Of a DNA stretch of 39,442 nt, positions 19,171 through 27,292 are shown one piece after another. Origin of the DNA: JBBAEA01 sp041656175. Lineage in GTDB: Bacteria; Myxococcota_A; Bradymonadia; UBA4248. The stretch spans positions 1 through 39,442 of the forward strand of contig JBBAEA010000009.1 in the NCBI GenBank assembly GCA_041656175.1, in the 5' to 3' direction. Position 1 is the first letter of the stretch. Each line of letters starts with the position of its first letter. Under the pieces are notes generated by a model. The model was not told the DNA's origin, ran no database searches, and saw nothing but the letters and a program-made list of their open reading frames with translations. The translations under genes and the position numbers were made by a program.

Positions 19171-19319
19171 TGTGGGGGAAGTTTCCCCCTACGCGCAAGC
19201 TTCCCGCATAATTCGATAAGTTCCGCTTTATTTCGTGCGACGTTTAAGCTAATCGCTTAACCGCCGCACAAAATGCGTCACTTATCGAATTCTTTGGGTG
19301 ATCTTGCGCTACCCCCTCA
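19171..19319 (+). repeat. E-family hairpin repeat, copy 2 (forward)
   Basis: Starts with GTGGGGGAAGTTTCCCCCTACG and ends TTGCGCTACCCCCTCAG, as in other copies, but lacks the final G/C stem. The cargo 19210-19291 is a single ~82-base hairpin: perfect 12-base arms AATTCGATAAGT and ACTTATCGAATT, then GTGCG with CGCAC, then TTAAGC with GCTTAA around loop TAATC. An outer pair GCGCAAG (19193-19199) and CTTGCGC (19303-19309) extends it. Confidence 0.88.
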
Positions 19320-19588
19320 GCAAAGTAATTCGTCTAATTTTGAACCTTCATAAAACTTTGTGCTCGCCCAAGCCACCCTAACGCCGCCACAAAACTTATT
19401 CAGAAATTCTTAAAGCAAATTCTCTAGAATTTAAAATAAGAATCGAGAAAAGCAATATAACATAAGGAATATGTAAAAAATATCGACGAGTTTTACGTCT
19501 AAGTTAAAGTAAATTCTAGGCAATCCCTACCCTCATGCTCAAGCTTTCTCTAAAAAATAAAGCTAGACTGCGTTCAAGCTTTAGGACT

Positions 19589-19650
19589 GCTCTGATTTAT
19601 GCAAAAAATAGTCAACAAACAGTGGAGCGCGATTCCCCATGAATCAGAGC
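19589..19650. repeat. Inverted pair of R-family cores
   Basis: GCTCTGATTTATG (19589-19601) and CATGAATCAGAGC (19638-19650) are inverted copies with one mismatch, just left of E copy 3. A similar but tighter inverted pair occurs at 4398-4422. Confidence 0.75.
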
Positions 19651-19670
19651 ATTTTTAACGAGTAGAGCAA

Positions 19671-19817
19671 GGGGGGGTAGACAGAGACCCCCGAAGCTAA
19701 ACGCGCTAGAAGCACAAAAAAAGCGGTGGTTCGACGCTTAGGAGAAACACCGCTTTTTTTATTTGCTTCTTAGCGATTGGCGAGGAGGCTCTGGCGTAGG
19801 GGGGCAAGGCCCCCCCC
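19671..19817 (-). repeat. E-family hairpin repeat, copy 3 (reverse)
   Basis: Ends GGGGGGGTAGACAGAGACCCCC and GGCGTAGGGGGGCAAGGCCCC match copy 1 (GGGGGTAGCAAGAGACCCC and TGCGTAGGGGGCACTAGCCCC). The cargo hairpin differs: GCTAGAAGCACAAAAAAAGCGGTG opposite CACCGCTTTTTTTATTTGCTTC. The right edge is 21 bases from the stop of the DUF4132 gene. Confidence 0.85.
19713..19765 (-). terminator. Bidirectional terminator inside E copy 3
   Basis: A-run then GCGGTG (19723-19728), 19-base loop, CACCGC (19748-19753), then seven T. Read on either strand this is a stem followed by a T-run. It lies about 75 bases past the stop of the DUF4132 gene and is its likely terminator. Confidence 0.75.
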
Positions 19818-19838
19818 ACAAAAAAATCGAGGAAACTC

Positions 19839-22800
19839 TTATGCTGCCTCAAAGCAGAGATAAATATCACGGAACGCCTCTGAATACACGATCTCGCTTA
19901 CATCACTTGAGGCGACTGCTTCTGCTTCGCTACCATTGGTAAAGTAGATGCTAAGGATTTTGATTTTTTTGTCGTATCCCAATACGTTTGTGGTGACGTG
20001 TGCGACTTGCTGCGCGGCGTTAAACGCGCGGTAACTGTGCGTTGCGGAGCCGACTTCCCAGGGGCCGCCACCGTCTGTAGACCAGTTGCGCTCCTTAACA
20101 ATGCGGTACAAATCGTTGGAATCGACAGATTTGGAGACGAGGCGCTTGATTTCGCCACTCTGCAGCTCTTCTTTGGTGAGACGGTAGGTTTCGCGCTTGG
20201 CTTGGGCGAAGGGCTGCTCAATGCCAAGGCTGTCGAGAAGCTGGATCCAGCGCGTTTGCTCAGCTTTATTGAAATAGAGCGGGTGTAAAATAAAGAAGCG
20301 ATCGTTCTCATCCAGCTCTACGGGCTCGTTGTGCGAGTTCACAAAACCATCCTCAGCGGGCATAAGCGTTCGGTCGTACTCAAGCGTTCCAGGCTTGCAG
20401 ACGCGCGCCCAAATGAGGCGTCGCCCAATGTAGCGCATCACGGGGTGGGTCGTAAAAATCTCGACAAAATCGCGCCCAAGCCAAGTGCGCCCATCAATCA
20501 TAGATTGCTCAAGGCGACGGATTTGGTAAGCAAGGGTTTCGGTGAGCAACTTCTTTGTGGCTTGGAATTCCTTGTATAGCGCGGGATCAGCGTCCTTCGC
20601 CGTTTTGGGGAAGCTGCGCAAGTGCCGCCCCTTGGAGTCGAGCACCGTCGTACAAATGCGCGAATCAAGCTCCAACTTCAGGGTCACTTGGTGGCTACCA
20701 AAATCAAAGAGGCGGCTAGAATCGCGCTCTAAATCGCCAGTATCTACGGCACAATCCAAAAACACATCGCGATCCAAACCATCCTCGTTGGCAATGCGAT
20801 CGATGGTGCGGTTGATAAGCTTTGTAACTTTTCGGTTTCGGATTCTACGGCGCATTTGTAAGATCGCGCTTAGCGAACTTCTCGTCCCAATAGAATCGAG
20901 CGTATCCAGCGCAGCGATGGCAAATGAGGGCTTGCGTCTAACCATTTCTGTTGCAGCCTTACCGAGCTGGGAGACCGAGGAGGGATTGGGAACTAAGCGC
21001 ATCGCCCAAAATAGTCCTGGGTTTAGGCTGTGGGAATCGCCGTTGTCAAACTTGTAGCAGTCCCACAAGAGCTTGCAAATAGTCGCATCGTCCATTCCCT
21101 CAAAAAGCTCTTGCATTTTGGGGAGCCAGTCTTTTGGCGGACGCTCACCCGTCGAGCTATGCATAGCCATCAAGAACTGAAGCGCCCTATCCGTATGGTC
21201 GCCAAATGCGCGAACGCTTGCTACGATTTGTTGTATACTCGTGTGGAAATCAAGACGACGTAAGGATTTCTCGAGCGCTACGATGCGACGCTCGCTGATC
21301 AAACTGGGCAAATACTCGTTGCCGCGATCTTCAAGACGAAGTAAACTCTTAACATATTTGTTCGCCGATGTCGGTGAAGCCCACCGCGAATCATCAACCG
21401 TCTCGCCGGTAAACACGTTGACGTTGAGTGGCAAGAGCTCAAAGTGCAGGCCGGAACTCTCCAAGCGGCTCAACTCCTCATCGCTAAGTCGCATATCGTC
21501 GAGTAATTTCTCGAGCACCCCGCTAATAAGTTCACGCGTCTGCCCCGCTTCATAGCCGCCACCTCGCAAATACAGGTCGGTTAAGCGATCCAGCAACCAA
21601 GAGCGTTGGCGCGAAATTCCGTAACGAAGCACTAAAATCGTAAAATCACGCGTCCAAACACTCGAAACAGGAACCGCATTGACACGCTCCTCCCACCGAT
21701 CCGTAAGGCGGCGAAGCGTATCCACAGACATCCCAGAATGCAACAAGGACGACGCACAAATAGGCGAGGCGATCCCGCTCTCGGAGCTTGCAACGACGAT
21801 CCAGTCAGCGGCAGACTCGCTGCTCAGACATGTCGCCTGCCAGCCCGCGGTTAATCTATAATGAGTAGCTCCCAAGAGATCACTAAAATTCTTATACACA
21901 GGCAAGAGCTGCTCTATCCAAGACTCCACCTCTTCGCGCCCATACTGCGAAAGCATCTTATTCCAATCTTTCTGCCAAGCGGGCGTTGGAGAGCGCGAAC
22001 AAAATTCATCATCATCAGGCTCAAACTCGTACAAATTCTGCATAACGCGCAAAGCCGCTTCTAAGTTATTTCCGCAAGCGTGATAAGTCGTACAAAATTC
22101 GTAAATCTCTAAGAGCTCCTCTGGTGGCAAAACAAAGCCTAGACGCCTCGAAACCGCCGAAACCGTTAAATGCGAAATTAAATCACGCGACAACTGCGCG
22201 ACCACCGCATCCACCGATTGGCCCTTCAAAGGCAATAGACTGCCCAAAGCCTGCGGTGCCGTATCGCCGTCCAAATCCAAGTGCGAGCCCAGCAACTCCA
22301 CAAACTGCTCCTCGCCGCCAAGCAATTCCATCTGCTCCTCACTCGGTTCGAGCAAATCCGCCAAAGCACGCAAAATCTGTATCGCCTCTTCCCTATCGAC
22401 GCCAAACTCACCGCATAGATAGCTAAAATTTAAGTAATAGCGATCCTTGAGCGTCAAATACAAATCGCCCCGCGAACATGCCGAATTGCCGCCTTCAATG
22501 AAGCGCTCTTCCAAACACTGCGCTAAGGCCGACGCGCGATATGACACATACGCCTGCGCCACCGCCACGTACGCCGCCCGCGACGCATCGCTCTCAATCG
22601 GAATTTCCGCAAGCAAGCCGTCCCACTGCTGTAAAACCACCCCGACGCTGTCGTCATCTAAGTGCTCAAATAGCTCCATCACACGGCGCGGACGCGCTTT
22701 TGTCGCCAACTGTTCAACAAATACCACCCCTGGCTCATCATTCGCCAGCCCAAAACTTTCATTGTTCTTCTTAACATACTGCTGCACCGCTTCCCACGCC

Positions 22801-22946
22801 TCCCCCTGTGCTTCCCCACCCAAGCACTTTTGCAACAACTGCTTCAATTTATCCGTCTTAGACTCCTGTAAACTCCTTACCTCCGCTAAAGCTCCATGAT
22901 TCATGCGCTTTTGCCATTGCTTCGCAGCCGATCTATCCACAGTCAT
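19839..22946 (-). CDS. DUF4132-domain protein, 1035 residues
   Basis: Function unknown. The C-terminal part, from about residue 780, carries the DUF4132 signature: RRLEQSMIDGRTW (E813), FTTHPVMRYIGRRLIWAR, ILHPLYF, a QPFAQAKRETYRLT segment, and ERNWSTDGGG. This domain is known from E. coli YehI and MolR, whose biochemical role is unsettled. The ~780 N-terminal residues are helical and HEAT-like to the eye, with no WGR domain or catalytic motif I can name. There is no signal peptide, so it is probably cytoplasmic. GAGG (complement of 22947-22950) touches the ATG directly, so the GTG two codons later (22938-22940) may be the real start. It is transcribed alone, ending at the E copy 3 terminator. 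Confidence 0.85.
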   Translation of the reverse strand: MTVDRSAAKQWQKRMNHGALAEVRSLQESKTDKLKQLLQKCLGGEAQGEAWEAVQQYVKKNNESFGLANDEPGVVFVEQLATKARPRRVMELFEHLDDDSVGVVLQQWDGLLAEIPIESDASRAAYVAVAQAYVSYRASALAQCLEERFIEGGNSACSRGDLYLTLKDRYYLNFSYLCGEFGVDREEAIQILRALADLLEPSEEQMELLGGEEQFVELLGSHLDLDGDTAPQALGSLLPLKGQSVDAVVAQLSRDLISHLTVSAVSRRLGFVLPPEELLEIYEFCTTYHACGNNLEAALRVMQNLYEFEPDDDEFCSRSPTPAWQKDWNKMLSQYGREEVESWIEQLLPVYKNFSDLLGATHYRLTAGWQATCLSSESAADWIVVASSESGIASPICASSLLHSGMSVDTLRRLTDRWEERVNAVPVSSVWTRDFTILVLRYGISRQRSWLLDRLTDLYLRGGGYEAGQTRELISGVLEKLLDDMRLSDEELSRLESSGLHFELLPLNVNVFTGETVDDSRWASPTSANKYVKSLLRLEDRGNEYLPSLISERRIVALEKSLRRLDFHTSIQQIVASVRAFGDHTDRALQFLMAMHSSTGERPPKDWLPKMQELFEGMDDATICKLLWDCYKFDNGDSHSLNPGLFWAMRLVPNPSSVSQLGKAATEMVRRKPSFAIAALDTLDSIGTRSSLSAILQMRRRIRNRKVTKLINRTIDRIANEDGLDRDVFLDCAVDTGDLERDSSRLFDFGSHQVTLKLELDSRICTTVLDSKGRHLRSFPKTAKDADPALYKEFQATKKLLTETLAYQIRRLEQSMIDGRTWLGRDFVEIFTTHPVMRYIGRRLIWARVCKPGTLEYDRTLMPAEDGFVNSHNEPVELDENDRFFILHPLYFNKAEQTRWIQLLDSLGIEQPFAQAKRETYRLTKEELQSGEIKRLVSKSVDSNDLYRIVKERNWSTDGGGPWEVGSATHSYRAFNAAQQVAHVTTNVLGYDKKIKILSIYFTNGSEAEAVASSDVSEIVYSEAFRDIYLCFEAA

Positions 22947-23174
22947 CCTCGTTTGTAAGCAGCCAACCTATCAGCAGTCCCCTTGGTCGGCGTGTTAAAA
23001 AGTTCACATATTCCCCCAATTCTATGCCTAGTTGCAACATATACTACTTTTTTCAAAATAGGTAAAGACAAATCTTTATTTATTCATATCTAGCGCATTC
23101 TATCGCAAATTATGCGAACTTGTATGCCATTGCAAGGGTTACAAAAATTAAAATTTTATTGATTTATTAGAGTT

Positions 23175-23377
23175 CTTTCGTGGTTCATTAAAATTTGCCA
23201 TCAACAACGACTTTTTTTTACCACGAAAAACACCATTGCACGCAACACTTTAAGGACGGCAGCCTGAATCTTATAGCGCTTTTTATTAAAAACTTTTCGT
23301 ATTTTTCGTGTCTTTCGTGGCTAATAAGTTTTGCCATCAACAACGTCTTTTTTTTTACCACGAAAAACACGAAAACG
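23175..23377 (+). repeat. K-family repeat, tandem copies 1a and 1b
   Basis: Two related units, 23175-23238 and 23242-23377. Both contain CTTTCGTGG, TTGCCATCAACAACG, a T-run and ACCACGAAAAACAC. Unit 1b also carries CAACACTTTAAGGACGGCAG and CCTGAATCTTAT, which recur inverted at 26352-26492. TTTCGTG stretches can pair with CACGAAA, so each unit can fold. Short frames here reading HERHEKYEK or similar are artefacts of the repeat. The rest of 22947-23543 contains an R-like core (AATCAGAG at 23403) and no gene. Confidence 0.85.
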
Positions 23378-23543
23378 GGTTCTAAGGGTGGTAGCCCCAA
23401 ATAATCAGAGTTTCCCCAATTACTCCAATCTGCGAGTCCTTTGTTGACTTTCGCATGGAATGTGACTAATCATGACAATGAGTGGGGGTGAAGAGTTGCT
23501 CCGCTCTTTAGCATTTCTTTATTGAGAATTTGGTAGATTTGGC

Positions 23544-24800
23544 ATGGGTCAAAGATTGCGATGTAGCTTTTGCAACAAAGAAGAAAAAGACGCAAGAAGG
23601 TTGTTCCACTCTCAGCAGTCTTGGCCTGAGAAGGTGAGTATTTGCGACGATTGCGTATTGCTTAGCCGCGAGATCATCGTTAAGAAGGATGGGGTAACGC
23701 CAAGTGTTGAAGATTACCCAAAATGGGATGATTTTCGCCACATGACGCCCAAAAAGATCAAGGCCTTTCTTGATGATCATATCGTTGGGCAGGAACGCGC
23801 TAAGTTGATCATGTCGGTGGCGATATACAACCACTACAAGCGCTTAAGCCAAATTGGCTTGCCCACTTCCGATGGTGTGACTCTAACCAAAGGCAACATT
23901 CTTATGGCTGGTCCCACTGGTTGTGGCAAAACCTTGATCGCCAGAACCATCGCTCGCCTGCTCGATGTTCCCTTTGTTGTTGCTGATGCGACCACGCTTA
24001 CAGAAGCGGGTTACGTAGGCGAAGACGTCGAAAATATTATCAAAAACTTGTGGATTGCAGCGGGGAGAAACGTCGAAAGAACCCAAAGAGGTATCGTTTG
24101 CGTGGATGAAATTGATAAAATCGCTACCCGCAATGGTGGCTCATCATCTGGACGCGACGTCGGCGGCGAAGGTGTTCAGCAAGCATTACTAAAAATGATT
24201 GAATCCGGGGTGGTTCAAATTTCCACAGAGCCTGGTAAAACAAGACCTCAAAATGAGCTCATCCAAGTCGACACCACCAACATTTTATTTATCTTTACAG
24301 GAGCGTTTACAAACCTTAACCAAGTCGTTCATGCACGCGTTGGACAGGGCTTGATTGGCTTTAATCGTGAAGATCGATTTGAAAAAGCCGATGACAAAAT
24401 ACTCGCCCAAGTACAAGCCCAAGATTTTATCAAGTTTGGTTTGATCCCAGAGTTTATCGGGCGAATCCCCATCTTCGTTCCACTTTACGACTTGAGTGAA
24501 GATGATCTCATGGACGTTCTCTATAAGCCAAAACGCAGCGTCCTCGCGCAATACGAAGCATTATTCGCTCTCGACAACGTAAAACTAGTCGTCTCCAATC
24601 AGGGAAGGCGCGCCATTGTTAAGGAAGCGGTGAAGAGAAAAAGCGGTGCTAGGGGTTTGCGCTCCATACTCGAAGACATTATGCTCGACATCATGTACGA
24701 ACTCCCCTCCATGGCCAATGTCGTCGAAATATTGATAGACGCTGACGTCGTACAAGGCATAAGCGACGTGAAGTTACAGTATATGAAAAAAGCCTCCTAA
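23544..24800 (+). CDS. clpX: ATP-dependent unfoldase ClpX
   Basis: Hexameric AAA+ unfoldase that feeds substrates to ClpP. The 418-residue protein has the N-terminal C4 zinc-binding domain (C7, C10, C34, C37), Walker A GPTGCGKT (123-130), the GYVGED pore loop, Walker B VCVDEIDK, GLIPEFIGR, the ClpP-docking IGF tripeptide (271-273) and the sensor-2 GARGLRSILE. One departure is the RKH loop: where E. coli has GGRKHPQQEF this protein has PGKTRPQNEL (230-239). The gene is not beside tig or clpP, its usual partners, but clpS and clpA lie about 4 kb away. No strong Shine-Dalgarno precedes the ATG. It could be a second, specialised ClpX rather than the housekeeping copy. Confidence 0.95.
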   Translation: MGQRLRCSFCNKEEKDARRLFHSQQSWPEKVSICDDCVLLSREIIVKKDGVTPSVEDYPKWDDFRHMTPKKIKAFLDDHIVGQERAKLIMSVAIYNHYKRLSQIGLPTSDGVTLTKGNILMAGPTGCGKTLIARTIARLLDVPFVVADATTLTEAGYVGEDVENIIKNLWIAAGRNVERTQRGIVCVDEIDKIATRNGGSSSGRDVGGEGVQQALLKMIESGVVQISTEPGKTRPQNELIQVDTTNILFIFTGAFTNLNQVVHARVGQGLIGFNREDRFEKADDKILAQVQAQDFIKFGLIPEFIGRIPIFVPLYDLSEDDLMDVLYKPKRSVLAQYEALFALDNVKLVVSNQGRRAIVKEAVKRKSGARGLRSILEDIMLDIMYELPSMANVVEILIDADVVQGISDVKLQYMKKAS

Positions 24801-24857
24801 TATGAGGGCACTTTTGCATACACGGGTGAATGCAATATTTAAGCCTTTTATTTTTGT

Positions 24858-24948
24858 GGGGGAAGTTTCCCCCTACGTGTCAACCCCGCGCTGTGCGCGG
24901 GTTTGCCACTACCCCCTCTGCGGGGGCTCAAGCCCCCGCAACGCCCCC
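24858..24948 (+). repeat. E-family hairpin repeat, copy 4 (minimal, forward)
   Basis: 91 bases: GGGGGAAGTTTCCCCC stem, TACGTGTCAA, a short CCGCGCTGTGCGCGG hairpin in place of long cargo, GTTTGCCACTACCCCCTCTGC, then GGGGGCTCAAGCCCCC and CGCAACGCCCCC. Same length as the copy at 35862, with few differences. An R repeat follows 30 bases later. Confidence 0.92.
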
Positions 24949-24969
24949 GACGCGATGGTTTAGAGCTTC

Positions 24970-25110
24970 CTTAGGGAACTCTGATTAATGTGAAAATCGC
25001 CGAAAAAGTAGCTAGAGCAAAGTAAAGAAAGCTAGGCGAGTTTCAAAATAAAGCCTATAAAATCAATATGTTACACAGAAGGAAGTTCTAAGGGCGATAG
25101 CCATTAATTA
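24970..25110 (+). repeat. R-family intergenic repeat, copy 3
   Basis: AACTCTGATTAATGTGAAAA, then GCTAGAGCAAAGTAAAGAAAGC, ending in TTCTAAGGGCGATAGCC. It follows E copy 4 with the same spacing as at 35952-35983. Together the two fill the 344-base gap between clpX and era, and no gene is seen there. Confidence 0.8.
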
Positions 25111-25144
25111 GCTTTTCATAAGGCGGCACAATAGGATAACAGAT

Positions 25145-26083
25145 TTGCAAAATAATGAATTTCGCTGCGGTTTCGTAGCATTAATTGGGCGAACCAATGC
25201 AGGTAAATCAACTTTAGTGAATGCGCTTACAGGCGAAAAAGTCAGCATTACTTCACCAAAATCTCAAACAACACGAAATAAAATTCGTGCAATCGTAAAC
25301 GTTGATGAACGCGGTCAAATTATCTTTGTCGATACTCCAGGTATACACGACTGGCTAAAAAGGGCGCTTAATCGAGCGATGGTCGAAACGGCGCTATCAG
25401 CTCTAGGCGACGCGGATCTCGCGGTTATGCTCATTGACGCGCAAAACGCGCTTGAAGGTGAGCAGATCGCTGCTATGGAGGCATCTATTATAGAGGAACT
25501 CAAAAAGGTGAATACGCCGTCGATATTGGCTATCAATAAGGTCGATACGCTTAAAGACCCCGCGCTTGTGCTACCTATTATTGATGCGTACCAAAAAGCG
25601 CACAACTTCGCCCACATCGTCCCCATCTCAGCATTAAAACGCCGTGAACTCGCCGCTTTTAACAACGCTGTGCTTGAGTTTTTACCCATAAACCCAAAAC
25701 TTTACCCCGACGATGTCTACACCGATCAGGCAGAGAGATTCTTGGCTGCAGAGCTTATACGCGAGTGCATCGTTCGCCAAACCCAAAAGGAACTCCCCTA
25801 CTCCGTGATGGTCGAAATCGACGATTACAAGGAAAACGCACACAAGGGATTGATAAAAATAACGGCGAGTATTTTTGTTGAACGTGAATCACAAAAAACT
25901 ATACTCGTGGGTAAACGCGGAGAGAGAATAAAATCCATCGGAACGGAAGCTAGACTGAATTTAGAGCGCGTTTTAGGCACGCGAGTCTTCTTAAATACGA
26001 TGGTTCGCGTCAAAGAAAATTGGCCCGAAAAGATCAATGATCTCAAACGATTTGGATACATAGAGAGCAAGAAAAAATCCTAG
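25145..26083 (+). CDS. era: GTPase Era
   Basis: Ribosome-associated GTPase that binds the 3' end of 16S rRNA during 30S maturation. The 312-residue protein has G1 GRTNAGKST (15-23), a switch region with SQTTRNKI, G3 DTPG, G4 NKVD, and a C-terminal KH domain (ILVGKRGERIKSIGTEAR). Translation appears to start at TTG 25145: AGGA (25133-25136) lies eight bases before it, and the nearby ATG at 25155 is out of frame. GRTNAGKST in place of the common GRPNVGKST is a mild variant. No rnc or recO neighbour is present, and it is flanked on both sides by repeats. Confidence 0.95.
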   Translation: MQNNEFRCGFVALIGRTNAGKSTLVNALTGEKVSITSPKSQTTRNKIRAIVNVDERGQIIFVDTPGIHDWLKRALNRAMVETALSALGDADLAVMLIDAQNALEGEQIAAMEASIIEELKKVNTPSILAINKVDTLKDPALVLPIIDAYQKAHNFAHIVPISALKRRELAAFNNAVLEFLPINPKLYPDDVYTDQAERFLAAELIRECIVRQTQKELPYSVMVEIDDYKENAHKGLIKITASIFVERESQKTILVGKRGERIKSIGTEARLNLERVLGTRVFLNTMVRVKENWPEKINDLKRFGYIESKKKS

Positions 26084-26103
26084 GGCAGGTTTGAAACCTG
26101 CCC
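26083..26103 (+). repeat. Hairpin at the end of era
   Basis: GGGCAGGTT (26083-26091), loop TGA, AACCTGCCC (26095-26103), overlapping the last base of the era stop codon. A short T-run comes six bases later, so it may act as a weak terminator. Similar GGGCAGGTTT hairpins are common dispersed repeats in bacteria (recollection, not checked). Confidence 0.7.
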
Positions 26104-26114
26104 CTACTGTTTTT

Positions 26115-26127
26115 ACATTAATCAGAG
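26115..26127 (-). repeat. Isolated R-family core
   Basis: ACATTAATCAGAG, the reverse complement of the CTCTGATTAATG core, followed by TCCCCTTA. No longer R or E homology is seen around it. Confidence 0.65.
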
Positions 26128-26351
26128 TCCCCTTATGGGCTTACGAGCTTATGTCGTTAAATATTTTTGTATTATAGTAGAAACAATGACTATCATGGCA
26201 AATATGGTATTATCTTAAAGTGTACAAAATAATAATCAACACGACTGTTCATTCTCTGCGCTAGAATACTCGTTGCCCATGCTCTTAATAATACGTGTTG
26301 AAGCTCGCATTGCTCGTTAACTTTGAGCATAAGCAATTACACGACTATAGC

Positions 26352-26492
26352 CTTTCGTGCCTTTCGTGCTTTTCGTGGTAAAAAAAAGACGTTATTGATG
26401 GAAAAGCTTATTAACCACGAAAAACACGAAAAACACAAAAAAATTTTAAAAATTCACGTAATAAGATTCAGGCTGTCGTCCTTGAAGTGTTG
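26352..26492 (-). repeat. K-family repeat, copy 2 (inverted relative to copy 1b)
   Basis: Reads as the reverse complement of 23242-23377: TTTTCGTGGTAAAAAAAAGACG, TTGATGG, TTAACCACGAAAAACACGAA, AATAAGATTCAGGCTGTCG and CTTGAAGTGTTG. With copy 1 it brackets clpX and era. The 72-codon frame across it is an artefact. Confidence 0.87.
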
Positions 26493-26879
26493 TGTGAAAT
26501 GGTCAGTTGAGCTCGAAGCAATAAATGATATAGCAACATAAGGCTCAGTTGATTCACTACTTATAATTTTTGCACAAACAAAGAGCTGTATTTTTTTCTT
26601 GGAACCACATTAAAGTTCCATTATATAGCGCCAAATCCATTCATCATTATCGGTGTGTTTTATCCAAAGATCGATAAGCAGCGTAGTTTGTTTTAACTTT
26701 TAAACATTGCGTAACTAAAAGGTATAGCGCGTATTTTTGATTTTATCGCGTTTTGTGTGAAGCACTGCTTTATGCCTAAAATCGTTTAGAAGGCGAATTT
26801 CTGGATTTTAGGGGTGTTCGGTATTCTCGAAGAGTCGAGCATATGTTCTTGGTAATTATTGAATGAGCAAGTTTTACTC
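26493..26879. other. Gene-free A/T-rich stretch before the toxin-antitoxin pair
   Basis: No frame, RNA or repeat that I can support. One ATATGT half-site at 26841-26846 resembles the operator at 26890. Confidence 0.5.
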
Positions 26880-26908
26880 TTGGCAAATCATATGTTTTAA
26901 CATATATT
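26880..26908 (+). promoter_or_regulatory. Promoter with overlapping operator of higBA
   Basis: TTGGCA (26880-26885), 17-base spacer, TATATT (26903-26908). A perfect inverted repeat ATATGT-TTTA-ACATAT (26890-26905) lies in the spacer and over the -10, as expected for an autorepressor site. AGGAG follows at 26916-26920, so the leader would be very short. Confidence 0.62.
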
Positions 26909-26929
26909 TATTATCAGGAGAATTGGGGT

Positions 26930-27292
26930 TTGCGGAGTGAAAAGTGCAATTTGAGATTATTTACTACGAAAAGCAAACTGGTTCCTGTTCATGACTTTAT
27001 CCAAAGTCTTGACGTAGCCATGCAAGCAAAGGCATATCGCGTTATTTTACTTTTAGCAAATAGTGGTTTCGAGTTGAGAGAGCCTTATTCTAAAGCGCTT
27101 GGGGACGGAATATTTGAACTTAGGATTAAAGCAGCAAATAACATTTCACGCATTCTATATTTTTTTGTCCATGGTAAAAAGATAATATTGACAAACGGCT
27201 TCATTAAAAAGTCACAAAAAACACCATCTTCTGTTGTTATGCTTGCAAAAAAATATAGGCTTGACTATTTGTATAGGAATGGAGGTGAATAA
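26930..27292 (+). CDS. higB: HigB/RelE-type toxin (phage Gp49-like family)
   Basis: Probable mRNA-cleaving toxin of a type II toxin-antitoxin pair, with the RelE/HigB fold. The 120-residue protein shows the family pattern: VHDFIQSLD, a helix ending LELLANSG-like (VILLLANSGFELREPYSKAL), GIFELRIKA, RILYFFVHGKKIILTNGF, and the C-terminal KKSQKTP with a following ALAKKY-like helix. The start is not ATG: TTG 26930 lies nine bases after AGGAG (26916-26920). A second in-frame TTG at 26951 is possible. The stop codon overlaps the antitoxin start (TAATG). Gene order toxin-then-antitoxin is as in higBA. The exact subfamily name is an inference. Confidence 0.87.
   Translation: MRSEKCNLRLFTTKSKLVPVHDFIQSLDVAMQAKAYRVILLLANSGFELREPYSKALGDGIFELRIKAANNISRILYFFVHGKKIILTNGFIKKSQKTPSSVVMLAKKYRLDYLYRNGGE

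Larger units (their letters stand above)
18964..19838. other. 875-base intergenic region between two minus-strand genes
   Basis: No convincing gene. It holds the TPR promoter, two E-family hairpin repeats (19171 and 19671) and an inverted pair of R-family cores (19589-19650). The stretch 19325-19585 is A/T-rich and shows nothing I can name. The short plus-strand frame at 18966-19211 lies over the promoter and has no supporting features. Confidence 0.7.

Noticed and set aside
18966..19211. 81-codon plus-strand frame upstream of the TPR gene
   Set aside because: It overlies the TPR promoter and the first stem of E copy 2 and has no ribosome site.
23444..23472. TTGACT (23444-23449) as a clpX promoter
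   Set aside because: No acceptable -10 lies 16-18 bases downstream.
26323..26541. 72-codon plus-strand frame with NHEKHEKHKK-like residues
   Set aside because: It is the translation of the K repeat (CACGAAAAACACGAAAA), as is the similar minus-strand frame at 23218-23400; no ribosome site or protein-like pattern.
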